Assembly (NCBI GenBank): GCA_022453515.1
Contig: JAJNNY010000005.1
Location: 1 to 64,000 of the forward strand
Length of the DNA stretch: 64,000 nucleotides
Direction of reading: 5' to 3'
From: Astrocystis sublimbata
Taxonomy: Eukaryota > Ascomycota > Sordariomycetes > Xylariales > Xylariaceae
Each line of letters opens with the position of its first letter. The first letter of the stretch is position 1. Below, piece after piece: positions 45,299 through 57,943 of this stretch. Under the pieces are notes generated by a model. That model was given only the letters and a program-made list of their open reading frames with translations. It made no database searches and had not been told where the DNA came from. A program made the position numbers and the translations under genes.

Positions 45299-47456
45299 TC
45301 ACGTGCCAGTGCGGCACAGTCTGGAAGTGACGACTGGGACTATACTAATACATCAAATGCGGCTCAAGCAGTTGCGGTGCACAAATCCAATGTCCGAAAA
45401 ATACACTCAATTTACTACAAACAAACACAAATGCCAAAGCGCCCGGATTCCACGATTGAATTTTACCGGCCCGTTTAAATTAGTGACAGTTCACAAGATT
45501 TCAAGAATCAAACCCGTTCTGGCTCCCAACTCCCAACCCTCAGTACCTACATCTACCGCAGTTTGTCCACACCTATCTGTGCTCTGAATAGAGATTCTTT
45601 TGCCCCAGTTGCCTTCATAGATGACGCTGTTGCCCAGCCCATAATGAACTGGAAACAGCTCAGGGATATCCCAACTTCGGACCCCGTGTAAAAACTCCTG
45701 CGATTGGTCCAGAGCAACGGAATGCATAGCTGCCGTAGCAAAACGAGTAACACGTAGGTAGCCAAGTAAGCATCTGTTGATATACTACTTATAGTGCGCA
45801 CTCGACATATAAAGCGATTGTGGCAAAAAATGATATATTGTCCCGTGGTCTCTGGATGTTGAATCACCTTCATCGTCTGATGTCAGGGGCAGCGGCAGCG
45901 ACAGGGAGACACGAGGACAATCAGTTCTCTCACCCTTGAGTATATATCTACCTAGGGAGGTAGGCATGTCAACTCAAACTAAGGAAAGCATCAAAGTGGT
46001 AAGAAAACACAGAGGGTTCATTTCATCAAAGAGGATGATGGATGCCTTTACCACTGTTGAATCTCAAACTTTGAGCACACGGAAAATGTAAAATTATTTA
46101 GGTACATACTAGTCATGCTGTGTGCGCGATTGCTGATTACACGCAGCTGATTACTGTTACATTGCATTGCAGCCAGAGAGATTCTTTTGAGACGTGGTCA
46201 CAAAATCACTGGATGGACGTACTGTAAGACGGTCAGACGTCCACGGTGAATCTGAATGTACGCACAAGCACATTGCTGCAGATGCCGTACCTGTGAAGCC
46301 AGCGCATCGAGTCGTGTACACCACCCAATCTACCAATGAAAAATGTACATATCGCTTCCTGCACAGTCCTTAAGCAGGAGTGGCCGCCAGATCATCTCCA
46401 TCCAAAAGGGGATATATCACCATCTCACAAGGCCATTAGATACGTTTTGGTGTAAGCACCCCTGCTCATCAAGTATTGCAACTTGCATATATGTACCTAC
46501 AGTAGGTAGCCTATATACCGGTAGTACACCAAATACAATCTTGTATTTACGCCTGACCACCGCACAACGGTATACAAATACCACCCGTCTCAAACATCAT
46601 CGACACTTCTATTTAGGTGCCTGCCTAGGTAGTTTCATACTCAAACAAATCTTAGCTACCCAGGTCGCATTCTGTTCCAGGTCGGCCTACCGAGCTGCCC
46701 ACGAATCGCTGACCACGCTGCATACGAAGATGTCTCGGAAGCCAGTCCTATCTAGCATGATACATCGCGAGATCCAAGCCTGATATTGTAACAAAGAAAT
46801 CAGGAACTTTCGCACCTTGTCCATCACGTGCTCCTTAGATCCAACCTCACTAGGCAGTGTTTAAAACGCCATAGTACAGACAATAATCTAGTCCACTTTC
46901 GCATCAAAGTTGCTCATCTAGATGTTGCAAAGAAAACATTTCAATCGTTGCAACAATATCACAATGGTATTCAAAAACTACAAGGTTTTTTCTTTCGTTT
47001 TCTTGGCATTATCCGGAGAGTGCTAGGTAATTAGATCAAGTGAGTTCAACAATGTAACATATACGAGGAGTTACTTGAACGCATAGGATAAATCCATTTA
47101 TTACCGCCTACCTGGTAGTATGCCTCGAGAAGTATGCAGGCTGCGATAAGAACAACATTAGCTAACAGAATATGAAAAATGCACCCTTAAACCAAACACA
47201 ATAGCAGCCATTAGCCTTCATCGGCCTAGTGGTCCATAGCCCGCCCCCAAACGCCTGATTATCCTCACACTTGACCCGGCCAACATTGGTGCGTGACCAT
47301 GGCGATGGTAAAGCGTCTCTCATATAATGCTATAGAGACAGAAGATCGTAAATTTCGTTATTATGAGGTTCGTTATGAGTTCATAGCTCACCAGCCTTTG
47401 AGTGGCTGTACGTGAGCTCGTCACCCTTGCTTTCTTTCCCGGTATTGTTGGCCAGC
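45299..47456. other. Accessory gene desert, part 2
   Basis: No intact gene. Motif copies around CCTAGGTAG occur at about 45,949, 46,494 and 46,620. Minus-strand ORFs at 45,491-45,967 are unrecognised. The 3' end of the DnaJ transcript lies at the right border. Confidence 0.4.
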
Positions 47457-48731
47457 TCACAGAATTTCCCTGAGCTGTTGTTTTTGTTCAGGTGTCAACG
47501 TGGTCGGGAATTTAACGTTGTACTTGATGATGAAGCGCCCACGTTCGCCTACTTTTTTCGAAATGGGCATTCCTAGGTTTGGGTATGATTCCGACATGCT
47601 ACCTGGTGGCGGTCCACCCTTGTCGATAGAGATTGACTTTCCATCGATAGTGGTGACCGTCCGCTTCCACCCTGTCAGGGCCTCTTTGAGATCCAGGTCG
47701 ATCGTGTGAATGACGTCGTCGCCATCGCGAACAAATAACGGGTGCGGTTTCTGCAAGCTTGATTAGCGTCTTGTGTCTACCAAAATTGACGCTGGGCACA
47801 ACGTTGAGCATTCGATACTTACCTCCTCAACAATAAAGTGTAGATCTTGTTTGCCACCCTCTTCTTGGTCACCTACACCCTTGAACTTGATTTTACTTCC
47901 TTTCTTCAAGCCAGCCTTGATGGGCACTTCCAGGACTTGATCGCTAGTCGTTCGCTTGCCACTATCATCAAAAGTCTTGCGCTTGATCTTCATCTTCTTG
48001 GTGACGCCGTGGAACAACTCCTCCAGGGTTAGCGGTAGAGCGCGCTCCACCGTTGTGACCTCGGGTGCTACGTCTCTACCGCCACCTCGAAATGGGTCCC
48101 CACCCGAAAAGTTACGCGCCCGGTTTGTTCTACCGCCATTGTTTCGCGGCATACCACTGTTGAAGAAGGAGGAAAATCCGTCTTCTTCATCCCCCCCTGG
48201 GGCCCCACCAGCACCGCCGCGTAGGAACTCAGCAAAAATACTCTCGGGATTGCTGAAGTTGAAGGCGTTGGCGCCACCGCCAGAGGTTGTAAAGTGGAAA
48301 GACCTTCCGCCGCCTGGCATGGCGCCCCCAAAATCGAAATTCTGGAATCCACCTGGCATGCCGCCACCTGCGAAAGGGTTCTCACCTGGCGGTGGCTGGC
48401 CACCGCCGCGAAGCAGGTATTCGAGTCCATACTGGTCGTATATCTTGCGCTTCTCGGGGTCGGAAAGTATTTCGTAGGCTTGGGAGCATTCTTTGAACTT
48501 TTCGGCAGCAGCCGGATTGTCCTTGTTCTTGTCCGGGTGGTATTTTAAAGCGGATTTCCTATGAAAATGTCAGCTTCCAGGCGCAGGTATTTGCCACGAG
48601 AACGGTGGCGGGGAAACTGTGTTAGATTCAGCAGTCATGGTTCACACTTACCGATATGCCTTTTTTATTTCCTCCTGCGTGGCATCGGGCTTGACGCCGA
48701 GTTGGTCGTAGAGTTTGGTTTCTTTCACCAT
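47457..48731 (-). CDS. Type II DnaJ/Hsp40 chaperone, Sis1/Psi1-like
   Basis: Three exons, 48,731-48,652, 48,558-47,823 and 47,750-47,457, joined in frame to 369 residues. Residues 1-70 are the J domain with HPD at 34-36. Next comes a Gly/Phe(Met)-rich region with several GGGMPGG-type runs to about 170, then the two beta-sandwich substrate-binding domains (starting near [14 protein letters not shown]) and a C-terminal helix. There is no zinc-finger domain, which makes it type II. Sis1 homologues stimulate cytosolic Hsp70 in protein folding and translation initiation. Introns split the J domain and the C-terminal domain. Confidence 0.94.
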
Positions 48732-50563
48732 GTTGGGCGAGACAGGAGGTCCACGAGTAGCGATGGCAAGAGGTGGAGGCGAAGAGAGAGTATGGAGGTG
48801 ATGTAGTCTCGCGATAGGTTTCTGGACTGGTCAACGACGAAGGATTTGGTTGGATAGTCGAAGAGATTGCAAAGGTAAAAATGGGGTTGCTCTTAGTGAA
48901 CTGTTCAGGGCAGGAGCAGAGGCCTAGTTAATGCGAGGTGCGTTGGCTCGTTATGTAGTATAATAGCAGGCCCAAGCTGTTCGGGGCAGAAGATTCGTGA
49001 AAGAATCAGAACAGAGGGAAGATAAGAGGTGGTGACAATGGCGCTATGTAGTGGCAGATGACAATGGGCCAAAGGTCAGATGATCAGGGATGGTTGTGCT
49101 CGGGATGGCTGAACCGAGTTGAAGCAATTCACCTGGCTGCCGAACCAAGGGGAAATAAGCTTGCAGCAAGGGGGAATGACTTGGTTGCTATCTGCGTCGG
49201 CTTTGTTCTGCTGATTGCGATTGTGATTGTGACTGTGCGAACCGGAATAAAGCTGGCGGGCAAGACAGGCTCGACGGGGCTGCAGGAACAACCATGACAG
49301 AACCAGATAAAGCAGAAGAAGCAGAAGCAAATAATGCAACGGGACGGATGGAGCAAGCCTGGGCAAGCTCGGGTGGGACGACAGATGGCGGATGGCGCTG
49401 GATGGAGGCTTGGAAAGTGGGAGAATGGAACTCTAAAACCAAGGCCGAGCCAGCACAGAAGCCAGCATAAAAGCAGTCGACAAGGGGACGTACCTAGGTA
49501 GAGTGGGAATCGAGGAATGACGCCCAATTGCTGGTGGGGGTCGCGTGAAGGAGGGACCTCTCGCCTCCAGGTGTCGTCGCGGGGTAGCATTGAGAGAGCA
49601 AGTGAGCACCCGCTAGAAGCCACCAGCAGCAGCTCCCATGGCTGGCCCATGGATTCCACACCATTCCTCTTGCTGCCTGGCGCCAGAACCCTAACTGCCA
49701 CTTACCTACAGGTAGGTACCCACCCACCTCGGCCCCAAATCGAAGGTTCGAGAACCTTCCATCTCCATTACTCCCGCCGCCTCTCATCACCATAGCCCAA
49801 TGCCTACTCGCACTTACAACAACCTGCACGTGAGTTCAAGTTCCGTATGAACTGTACTGTAGGTATGTACCCATGAGATAAAGCAGTGCAACACTGCGTG
49901 ATGACGACAGCATGGGCTGGGAGCAAGCATCCAGTCGGAGGGGTTGAATCTAAGCAAGGTCCCGTCTCGTGGATGCTAGTAGGTTAATTACTCGTTGAGA
50001 TGCATGCCGCATCAAAAGCGCTGTGAGATAGTGCCTATTGTCTATAGCTACTACCTAGGATGCTAGGTAGGTAATTGGAGGCATTGCCCCGTACACAAGC
50101 TGCTGTTACACTATCTGACATTCGACTCGCTGCCCATCCCTAGTCCATCTCGCTGATCTGTCGTGGCATCATGTGCTCACGACACACTGCAGTACTAGGT
50201 ACCTATGTATCTACTATCTACCACATTGAACGCTGTCATAGGTATTCTTATGCTAGGTAGGTGATAATGCCTACAAATGGCTGTGGGTATCATATCGCAT
50301 ACATAACAATTCGAGGTGGAACCGAATCGCTCCTAAAAATGCGCCCAATCCCGCCGTCCACCCAAATCTTGAGAAACTCAACCGGCCATGAGTCGTATAA
50401 GCAATCGCACACATCGCTTGACGGCTCATCCGCCAGCATACCATTGGAGAAACCGCGGCCTGCCAGGAAGTCTCACATACCCGCTTCGGTATGCTTTCCT
50501 TGGAATCATCACGGCGGGGAACATGACATAGAGTAACCACACGGGCGCATTCGATAGTAGCCA
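48732..50563. other. Intergenic upstream of DnaJ gene
   Basis: 1.8 kb without a credible gene. It contains several palindromic motif copies (49,491, 49,703, 50,051-50,073, 50,251) and a purine-rich leader upstream of the DnaJ ATG. Confidence 0.5.
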
Positions 50564-53500
50564 CTAGCCCCACCCGGATTTGTCTTCTGAGTCTATATCC
50601 ATGTTGTCAGGGCCCTTTTGTATCGCGGGTCCTGGCCGAACGAGAAACGGATTCATACCTCCTCTGCGTTCTTCCATTTCTGGCTGTTTTTGGGAGCATG
50701 TAGCTTGCGTGGCCGAGTCCTTGTGGTCACTTTGGTTGCCATTTGGAAGGCTAATCTGTGGTTCCTGCACGCCGCCCTTTTTCTGCTCTCTGTTGTTTTC
50801 TGCGCCTTCCGAAACAGAGGCTACTTCCGAATCCAAGGACTCATCATCTTTCCTAGAGTCTGTAGCGTCATCATCACCTGCAACAGTATTGAAGATTTCC
50901 CCCTCATCTTGGCTTTGTTCTGCAGGGCGCTTGGACAAATCCTCAATTTCAGGGGCCGGTGTTTCGTTTTCGGGGAACTCGATTACCGGCATGTCGCTGG
51001 GCAACGTGGCTGATGTAGTATTGCTAAGACTCGATATTCCCCCGGGGACTCGTTCTCGGGGAACTCGATTCACCGGCATGTCGCTGGGCAGCGTGGCTGA
51101 TACAGTATCGTCAACCCTCAATATTTCAGAATCCGGGGTTTCGTCATCGGAGAACTCGACCACCGGCATATCGCTGGGCAACTTGGCTGATGCATTATCC
51201 TCAAACTCCAATCCTCCCACGTCAGCCAGTTCACTCCTGACACTACCATTCGTGGCGACTGATGACTCTACACTATATTTCCGCTTGCCGCTAGGTTCCA
51301 TAGAGATTTGTGACAAAGCTTCGGCGGTTACTCCCATGGTTGGCTTGTCCTGCACTTGCTCGTGAACTTCACCATTGACAGCATCTGCTTCAAGATCTTC
51401 TTGAAACGAGGCGTTGTCATTTGTGACGAAAACCTAGACCTTGGGTTTAGCCCTCCTCGCTGTGTGATTTTTGGAAGGACTGCAGGATTGCAAGGGACTA
51501 TACATACGTTGAGAGCACGCGAAAGTGGGATAGGGTCCTGCGACATCGCAGAGTCTTGCGCATATACTAGGATCGGATGCTTGCTCTCCTTCCCCGCAGC
51601 CTTCAAGACTTCCTCAAGAGATATTTCCTTGCCAATGATCAGTATGGAAGGGAGTCAACAATGACACGTCAACGTACATGTTGCTTGACGGGGTCGTCGA
51701 CGTCGTCCTTAACAAATCCAACCTGCCACCACCGATCAACGACCACTGGAGCTTCTCCGGGCACATGAGACTTCTCTCTTTCTTGGACGCAGACGTAGGC
51801 TATATCGGATGTAGTAGCTACCCCACGCAATGAGTACTTTACTACCGGGTCCCAATAATCGGGTCTGTAGACGCCTGGATCAGATCGGAAGATGTAACGT
51901 TCGTTGTCGACCTCATCTTCTTGGCAAGTGAGTCGTTTACGGACCACGTTAAGATAGGAGGTCAGCTCCTCCCTTTGAGTTTTGTATGCTGCGTTTGATT
52001 AGCCCAGAGTCCCTCACATATGTGGCATAGCTTGGCTGACCGGCTGATGTGATATTGGCTGCTTGAACCAATTCTTTGCACTTTTTCAGAATGTGCTCCA
52101 ACTTTTCCCGTTCCGCCATTTCGGTGTCCGTGAAGTGCGCGGGTCCCGACCATGAGTGAAGGAGACGAATATCATCCATGGTGTAGTTTTCACCACGTTT
52201 CCACTGAGATTGATAATAACGCCATTGGACGGACCGCTTCTGACGCTCGAGAAGACGTTCGGTGTACTCGGCCATCTTCCCGCAGCAATCACGTATATCG
52301 TGGCTCTGACCAAAACCCTGTACACTGAAGGAACATATTTGACCTGAGCATGTCGCTTGTGCCTTTTCTGCGAGATCCAATCTCTTCAAAGCCTTCTTAA
52401 GCTCACGCATCTGGGTCTGAAAGCGTATGCCTTGGTCTTTGCGACTGTCCAGATAACGATCAGCATAGAACACCGCGGGTATCTCGCACTCTTTGGACAA
52501 GCCTGTGCCCCCGATACGCATAGTGAGGACTTCCCCGGGCATCGTCAATACAGCGGTATTGGCAGCCTCGGGGAAAGGGTCATTTGGAAAAGCGAAATCC
52601 ATTGATAGAGCGCTGGACCACAATAAATGGTCCAGCGCATCGTACAAAGTGTCCACGCAAGAACTGTTACCATGGTCCAGTGAGATATCCAGGAAGATAA
52701 AGGAGCTACTATTGTCGTCCTCGTTATCGTCAGAATGGGATCCATTTGGTGAAGGCGGTGCTACCAGTGTTATCCTGCCCGCTGTGGTCATCTGCGCTAG
52801 GCCACTGTCGATGTTGTCAATGCTTGAGTTGCTTAATGCTTGAAATAGCATCTCCTCACAATCCGGGGACCATGACCCACGGCTTTCGTCAATCTCGATA
52901 ATTTTTGCAATATTGTCTGCGCTTGCAAAAGCCCGATCTGCGCTGTCTAGGAACGCCATGAGGCGATGTAGCTCCTGGGCGAAATCTGTGCGGTCCTCCT
53001 TGCTAGGCTCCTCTCCGTTTCGAAGTCTCTCTTCCCGCTCTGGTGGCACAATGGGCTTACCGCTCCACCAATCGGACGCGTAGTTGTAATCTGCCGCTGC
53101 TTCGCCGCATCGAAGAAGAAAATTTCTGGCTAGAGGTATTTGGTGGTAAATCGAGAGGATACAACCGATACGATGGAATCCTGTCTGCCATATGAACCCG
53201 GGCGCCCCCGGGGTTCTTCGCATCTGAGACGGGCCGACAGGATGATCCGAACTGGCATGATCCGCATCCCCGTTCGCGTTCACCCGCACCATGGCCCGTT
53301 CGGTGGGATCATGCGTTTGTTGGTTGGCGGGGCCATAAGTCCCCGGTGGTACTCCATCGGCAACAAGGCCAGCCTCTTGTGGCACCACCCCGGACTCGTA
53401 TTGGGACGCGGCAATTGCTCGTGCAAGATCAGCGTCTTCTTTAGTCTGGCGGTCTGGTGGTTGCTGTTTAGATGGCGAAGAGGGGCGTGTCGGAGCCAGC

Positions 53501-53937
53501 TCATCGGAGCCCTCGATACTAAAAGCTACAGTGGAATGGTGTAAGCAACGTGTCTTGATGGGGCAACGATTGGATCACTAACTGGATCCCGGTTCCTTTG
53601 CGTTGCCCTCACGATCTGCGCTGAAATGCGACTCGTCATAACTCTGCATGATATGTTAGTCATCATCTGGCCAAAGTGACGAACAGCCTTCACGGCATAC
53701 CTGCTGAGACTGGCTCGCCCCGTCGAAATACTGGTTCAAGGATCGATCGAGAGCGTTACTGTTCGCCTATATGTGCACGAGTGACATGTTAGCAATGGTG
53801 ATGCTCGGGTTGGGTGATGAATGGGAAATAGAGGTGCCCAGTACCTTCAGAAGTCTGATGGCGTCGTTGCGAGTAAGTTGTGTGATGGACATGAGCGACT
53901 GGATGTCTTCGTCGTTCGGGAGATCCGAGGACGCCAT
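50564..53937 (-). CDS. UBA/UIM-domain ubiquitin-binding protein
   Basis: Seven exons: 53,937-53,845, 53,766-53,701, 53,643-53,583, 53,525-52,018, 51,968-51,678, 51,627-51,508 and 51,433-50,564. All junctions keep one frame, 1,002 residues. The N terminus (DIQSLMSITQLTRNDAIRLLK) is a UBA-like helix bundle; a ubiquitin-interacting motif ADLARAIAASQY lies at about 103-118. The large middle part resembles the region found in uncharacterised fungal UBA/UIM proteins and distantly the USP25/28 group; I saw no Cys/His protease boxes, so deubiquitinase activity is not claimed. The C-terminal third is acidic and carries a 30-residue repeat with LPSDMPV. Function is inferred only as ubiquitin binding. 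Confidence 0.82.
50963..51205 (-). repeat. Coding minisatellite, three ~90-bp units
   Basis: Three units each encoding (A/S)xLPSDMPV at residues 798, 828 and 857, followed in units 1 and 3 by EF..(D/N)ETP..E. Unit spacing is 30 and 29 codons. The nucleotide similarity between units is high (shared ACCGGCATGTCGCTGGGCA on the plus strand), which suggests recent duplication inside the gene. Confidence 0.85.
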
Positions 53938-55221
53938 GGCGAAGGCAGTCGGAGTCGGGTGCTCGCTCAGTGAGGGTTTGCTCGGTGAGGGTTTGCTCGA
54001 TGCAATCCGGGGTTGATTATAAATGGACGACGTGGACGAGTCCGAGTCAACGAAGACGCACTCAAGCTCGTTGCCACGGGGTCGACTCGTTGGCTAGGTA
54101 GGTTGCATGTTCTCCGTCTTGGTAGCAGATACTCGTAGCAGACATTCAAACCGCCGACGTTTGCAATCAAGACCTATCTGGACTGACGTGATGTTGACAA
54201 CAGGGCGTAGTAACAGGGCGTAGTATCCAAACACTCTGGGTGCCCAGAGGCAGAGAGATGGTGGTGGAAGAAAACAATCAACACAACAGGGTCCCGGCCC
54301 AGCTTTCCGCGGACCTTTTCGACACGAGCGAGACGAGCTCTGGCAGGTGTTGCTCGTGTGACGACGCTGTGCGTGCATGCGAGAGCTGCCACTGCCGACT
54401 GCTACTGCTGCCCGCACTTGTAAGTTGTAGTTGTAACCTCGCAAAGGTACCACCGCTGCGTTGTACCTGTTCGGGCTAGTCGCACTTGAGTACAGGGCTC
54501 AACCTACCTTAGGTAATAGCGATAGCGAGCCTTGGGGCTTAGGTGTATCCCTGATTACCTAATCGTGGAAATCATCCATACGTCGCCGCCAATGTAACTC
54601 AGCAAGAGCACGTATATGATTGAGATCCATCATGACGTATCACACCTACCATAAATAATCATCCTTGTGTCCCGGAGTTGTCACTGGTGGCATTTCGTTG
54701 AACTAGGCACATTGCACAAGACAGAGGGTTCACACAAATCGCCTGTAGCAGGAATCAATTTCTTGACTTTGGCTAAGCAGACTCTCGAGCTGTGTCGGCC
54801 ATTGATATCCACCAGCCCACGTATATGTCGTGCAAAGCCAAGAGCCGTGTCTATATAAAGCAATATACGGCTACCAACGGATGGGTACCCTAAGCTAAGA
54901 AGCGTGTAAATAAATCTGGGAAAGCATGCTGGAGCATATCTAGTTAAAAAGATCCGAAGTACGCCGTTGTCCGACGCTATGCAAAAAGTGTTTGTACTGT
55001 TGAGGAAATGCCTATTTGGAAGCGTTTTGATGTGCGTGGCATGTCATTTCGCATATCCCCCAATATCATTGGACGGGACAATGTCGGAATGCCAGTTCTC
55101 GAAGCGGTGGCGAGAGCTACACTGCCCCTGCAGTCTGTTCAGGGATAGGGGTGCGCTTGTTTTTGACGAGCCATGCCGAGCCAAGATTTGGCAAAGTGTG
55201 TGTTGGGATATAATGCCCGCC
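53938..55221. other. Intergenic, UBA/UIM protein to E2
   Basis: 1.28 kb. It holds the promoter of the UBA/UIM gene and the 3' region of the E2 gene. No ORF with recognisable content; one motif copy (CTAGGTAGG) at about 54,093. Confidence 0.5.
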
Positions 55222-56086
55222 TCATGACCTCCTGTGAATGGGGGGCTCAAGATCGTCATCTTCGCTCTGCCCCTCGTCTTCACCATCTTCATCGAAATCC
55301 AACTCGTCATCCCCTGTGTCGCTACCACCGAAATCCAGCTCCTCGTCGCTCTCGGCCCAAATATCAGCATCGTCGTCGATGGATTTAGGTGGCGGCGGAG
55401 TGTCGAGCGATGCAGGCATCACGAATCCCGGAGGGATATCATTTTTCGACTTTTCGACGATTTCCCGGGCCTTCTTGTTATATTCTTCGCGCGAATCTCG
55501 GTACATCACACTCGCGTCAACATTAGCTGGCGAGTTGATCTCGGGATCGTCTAAGAGGAGGAGGACGGAGCGGAGGACAGATTCGACACCCTGGAGAGGG
55601 GACCAGCGCTCGCTCGCTTGTTCGCCGGATGTCAGGTCTTCGCCGGGTTGGTGGAGGATGGAGATGCATAGTTTTCCGTCGGGATATATATTGGGATGGT
55701 ATATCGGAATGAGAAACCGGAAGGTAGGTGGGTGGTAGGGATAATCTTCTGTGAAGGTCATCTCGGCCTACAATCACGCATTGGTCAGGTCATCACACTG
55801 GTGTCGAGTTGCGCGGACGCACGGTCGGCACTGAAGGACGAGGCCTACATACCTTGAAATACCCCCCATTGAAAGCGCTGTCTGAGTTGATGACGATGAG
55901 ACCAAGGCGCCAGCGTAGAATGTTATCATTGACGAGCTGCAAGTATCGGTGCATGAGTTACCGTGGCCCGATGCCGGAGGAGCGACAAGTGACACTCACG
56001 TCAATGTTCACCCATTTCTCTTTGGACAAGCCCTGCAACTCCGACATGAGCCGGTGCTTAGCACCCGTGTGCGCTGACGACGCCAT
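55222..56086 (-). CDS. CDC34: Cdc34-type E2 ubiquitin-conjugating enzyme
   Basis: Exons 56,086-56,000, 55,936-55,853 and 55,767-55,222 give 238 residues. The E2 core has HPN at 81-83 and the active-site Cys91 in GKLCISILHQPGED. An insert after it (about DLTSGEQASERW) is the acidic loop of Cdc34/Ubc7-class E2s. The segment INSPANVDASVMYR and the strongly acidic C-terminal tail (ESDEELDFGGSDTGDDELDFDEDGEDE) point to Cdc34 (UBE2R), the partner of SCF ubiquitin ligases in cell-cycle control. All junctions are phase 0. A later in-frame ATG in exon 3 would lose the N-terminal helix. Confidence 0.92.
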
Positions 56087-57943
56087 GGCCCGGGCACCGC
56101 TTCGCTGTCGCTGTCGCTGTCGTCGAGGATGGTGAGAGGAGTAGTGGGGTGGCAACCACGCTGCGGGCCTGAGTAGTCGGATAGAAGGTTTCTGGGGGGG
56201 TGGACTCTCGGCTTCGGCCTGTGTGTTGGGTGGATATAGATGGCGTTCGAAAGAAGGCGGATTACCACGGATGAAGGGTGGTAGGCGAAGGAGGTGGGCG
56301 CGTGGGCGAGTGAGCAAGTGAGGTGTGCGAACGATGAAGCGTTTCGGGTTGGAAAGAGCGTTGATGTACTTGTCTTATGTACGTACAGTACCTGTCTATG
56401 AACTTACCTAAGCCTACCTGGGTAGGTTCCAAGGTTAGTACTTACCTATACTACCTAGGTAGGTACCTAATGTAGGTAGTACTGAAGTAAGTACCTGACC
56501 GCACTAATGAGCAAGGGCTAGGGTCGTGGGACTTGGACGGGCGATACGGGTTGCTAGCGGTACCATCTTTGCGCCTTAACCCTCCAGGTTCCATTCTTAA
56601 CCCTTTCTTGACCCTTGGGTGCCTGATATGTAACCCCAATGCATTGCTTCAATGCCCGCCGCCCTCGCCAATCACTGCCAACAGCATCGAGTCTAAAAGG
56701 CACGGATGTTACGCGCCCAACGCCACGTTGCGCTGATAGCCTTAGGTACCTAGGGAGTACGAGTACGGTGAGGCATCTCGTTCTCCCCTTCAACAGGCAA
56801 CCTGCGCTCGCCGGGTACGCCCCTAAGTGACTCGTGAGTAGCAGAGTACCTAGGGGCACTCGGCGCTATCTCTGAAGCAGTGCATGTGACATGTACGAAG
56901 TACCTACTCCAGCGCACTTCTGTAATCATGCAAGCGTAGGTGAACAGCGGAGTAATGGAAGGGGTGGGCCTGATGCATGTCGAGACTCGAGGACCCATAC
57001 TGACGGAATGTTCTGTAATAAACCGGCGCGGGAATGGCGCTTTCTTCTGCGAGCTTGACCCACACCAACCTTAGCCAGCCGACATGAGGAGGTGTTGTTG
57101 GCGCCGAATTGGCAGTCACAAACCAACATCTTCTCATCAAGGTAACAACTGTAATTGTATGCGAGCAAGTTGCAAACGAGGATATTAGTAGCTGCTCGGC
57201 TGGCTATAACAGAGTGTCGGATCCTTGGTTGGCCGTTAGAACACCCAATTGTCAATCACCACAAGCGTCGGCTACCTAGCCGACCCGCCCCTCTGCTGCA
57301 CACAGTACCCAAGGTAAAAAGGTAGGACATCATCTGCTCACCTAACACCTGGGCGGCTTCAGGAATGTCAGAATGACGGTGCTCTGTGTACGCATACAGG
57401 TACGCTATGATCTCCGAATGTCTATAGTTTCCAACGATAATACATAACTAATGTAACTTCAACGTTGTTCCTACTATTATATCGAACAAATACCGTGGAC
57501 ATGACAAGGTCACCACTAGCCATGTGCAAGTGGCGATTTACAAGTAAATATCCCTTTTGCCTCTACTCACAAGCTATCGTGATAGCTACCCCTGACTCAA
57601 AATCGACATACACAAGGGTGAGACAACATGGCTAGATGGTACACTTTGGTACCTTCAAAGCGATAACCCACCAATGATTGGTTTTGAACTATTCAGGTTG
57701 CCAGGTCGTGTAGGACTTCAGGACTGTGCTTAATCGCAACATGAAAAAAATCCTATGCTAGCTGAAATTTCACTTTCGTCAGTCTTCAACAAGCAACGGG
57801 GCTCGCTCATGATTTCGTTCTGACTCTGTTCTTTTTTGAACAGTCAACATGGCGTCACTCCTGCGTCGGCCACTCGTACTGGCCAGGCATGAAAGCCTCG
57901 TATAATCACCATCCTGACCTTTACGAGGAGGGGGGTAAATCGA
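56087..57943. other. Intergenic upstream of E2 gene
   Basis: No intact gene. The densest cluster of the TACCTAGGTA-type motif lies at 56,403-56,498. The remaining sequence shows only short unsupported ORFs. Confidence 0.5.
56403..56498. repeat. Cluster of TACCTAGGTA palindromic motifs
   Basis: Within 96 bp there are several ACCTA/TAGGT units, including the perfect palindrome CTACCTAGGTAG at 56,451-56,462 and adjacent TAGGTACCTA. Similar copies lie in other intergenic regions of the window but not inside the listed exons or the palindrome arms. Confidence 0.75.

Noticed and set aside
50564..53937. Annotation as an active USP-type deubiquitinase.
   Set aside because: UBA and UIM modules are present but I saw no Cys-box or His-box of the USP catalytic domain.
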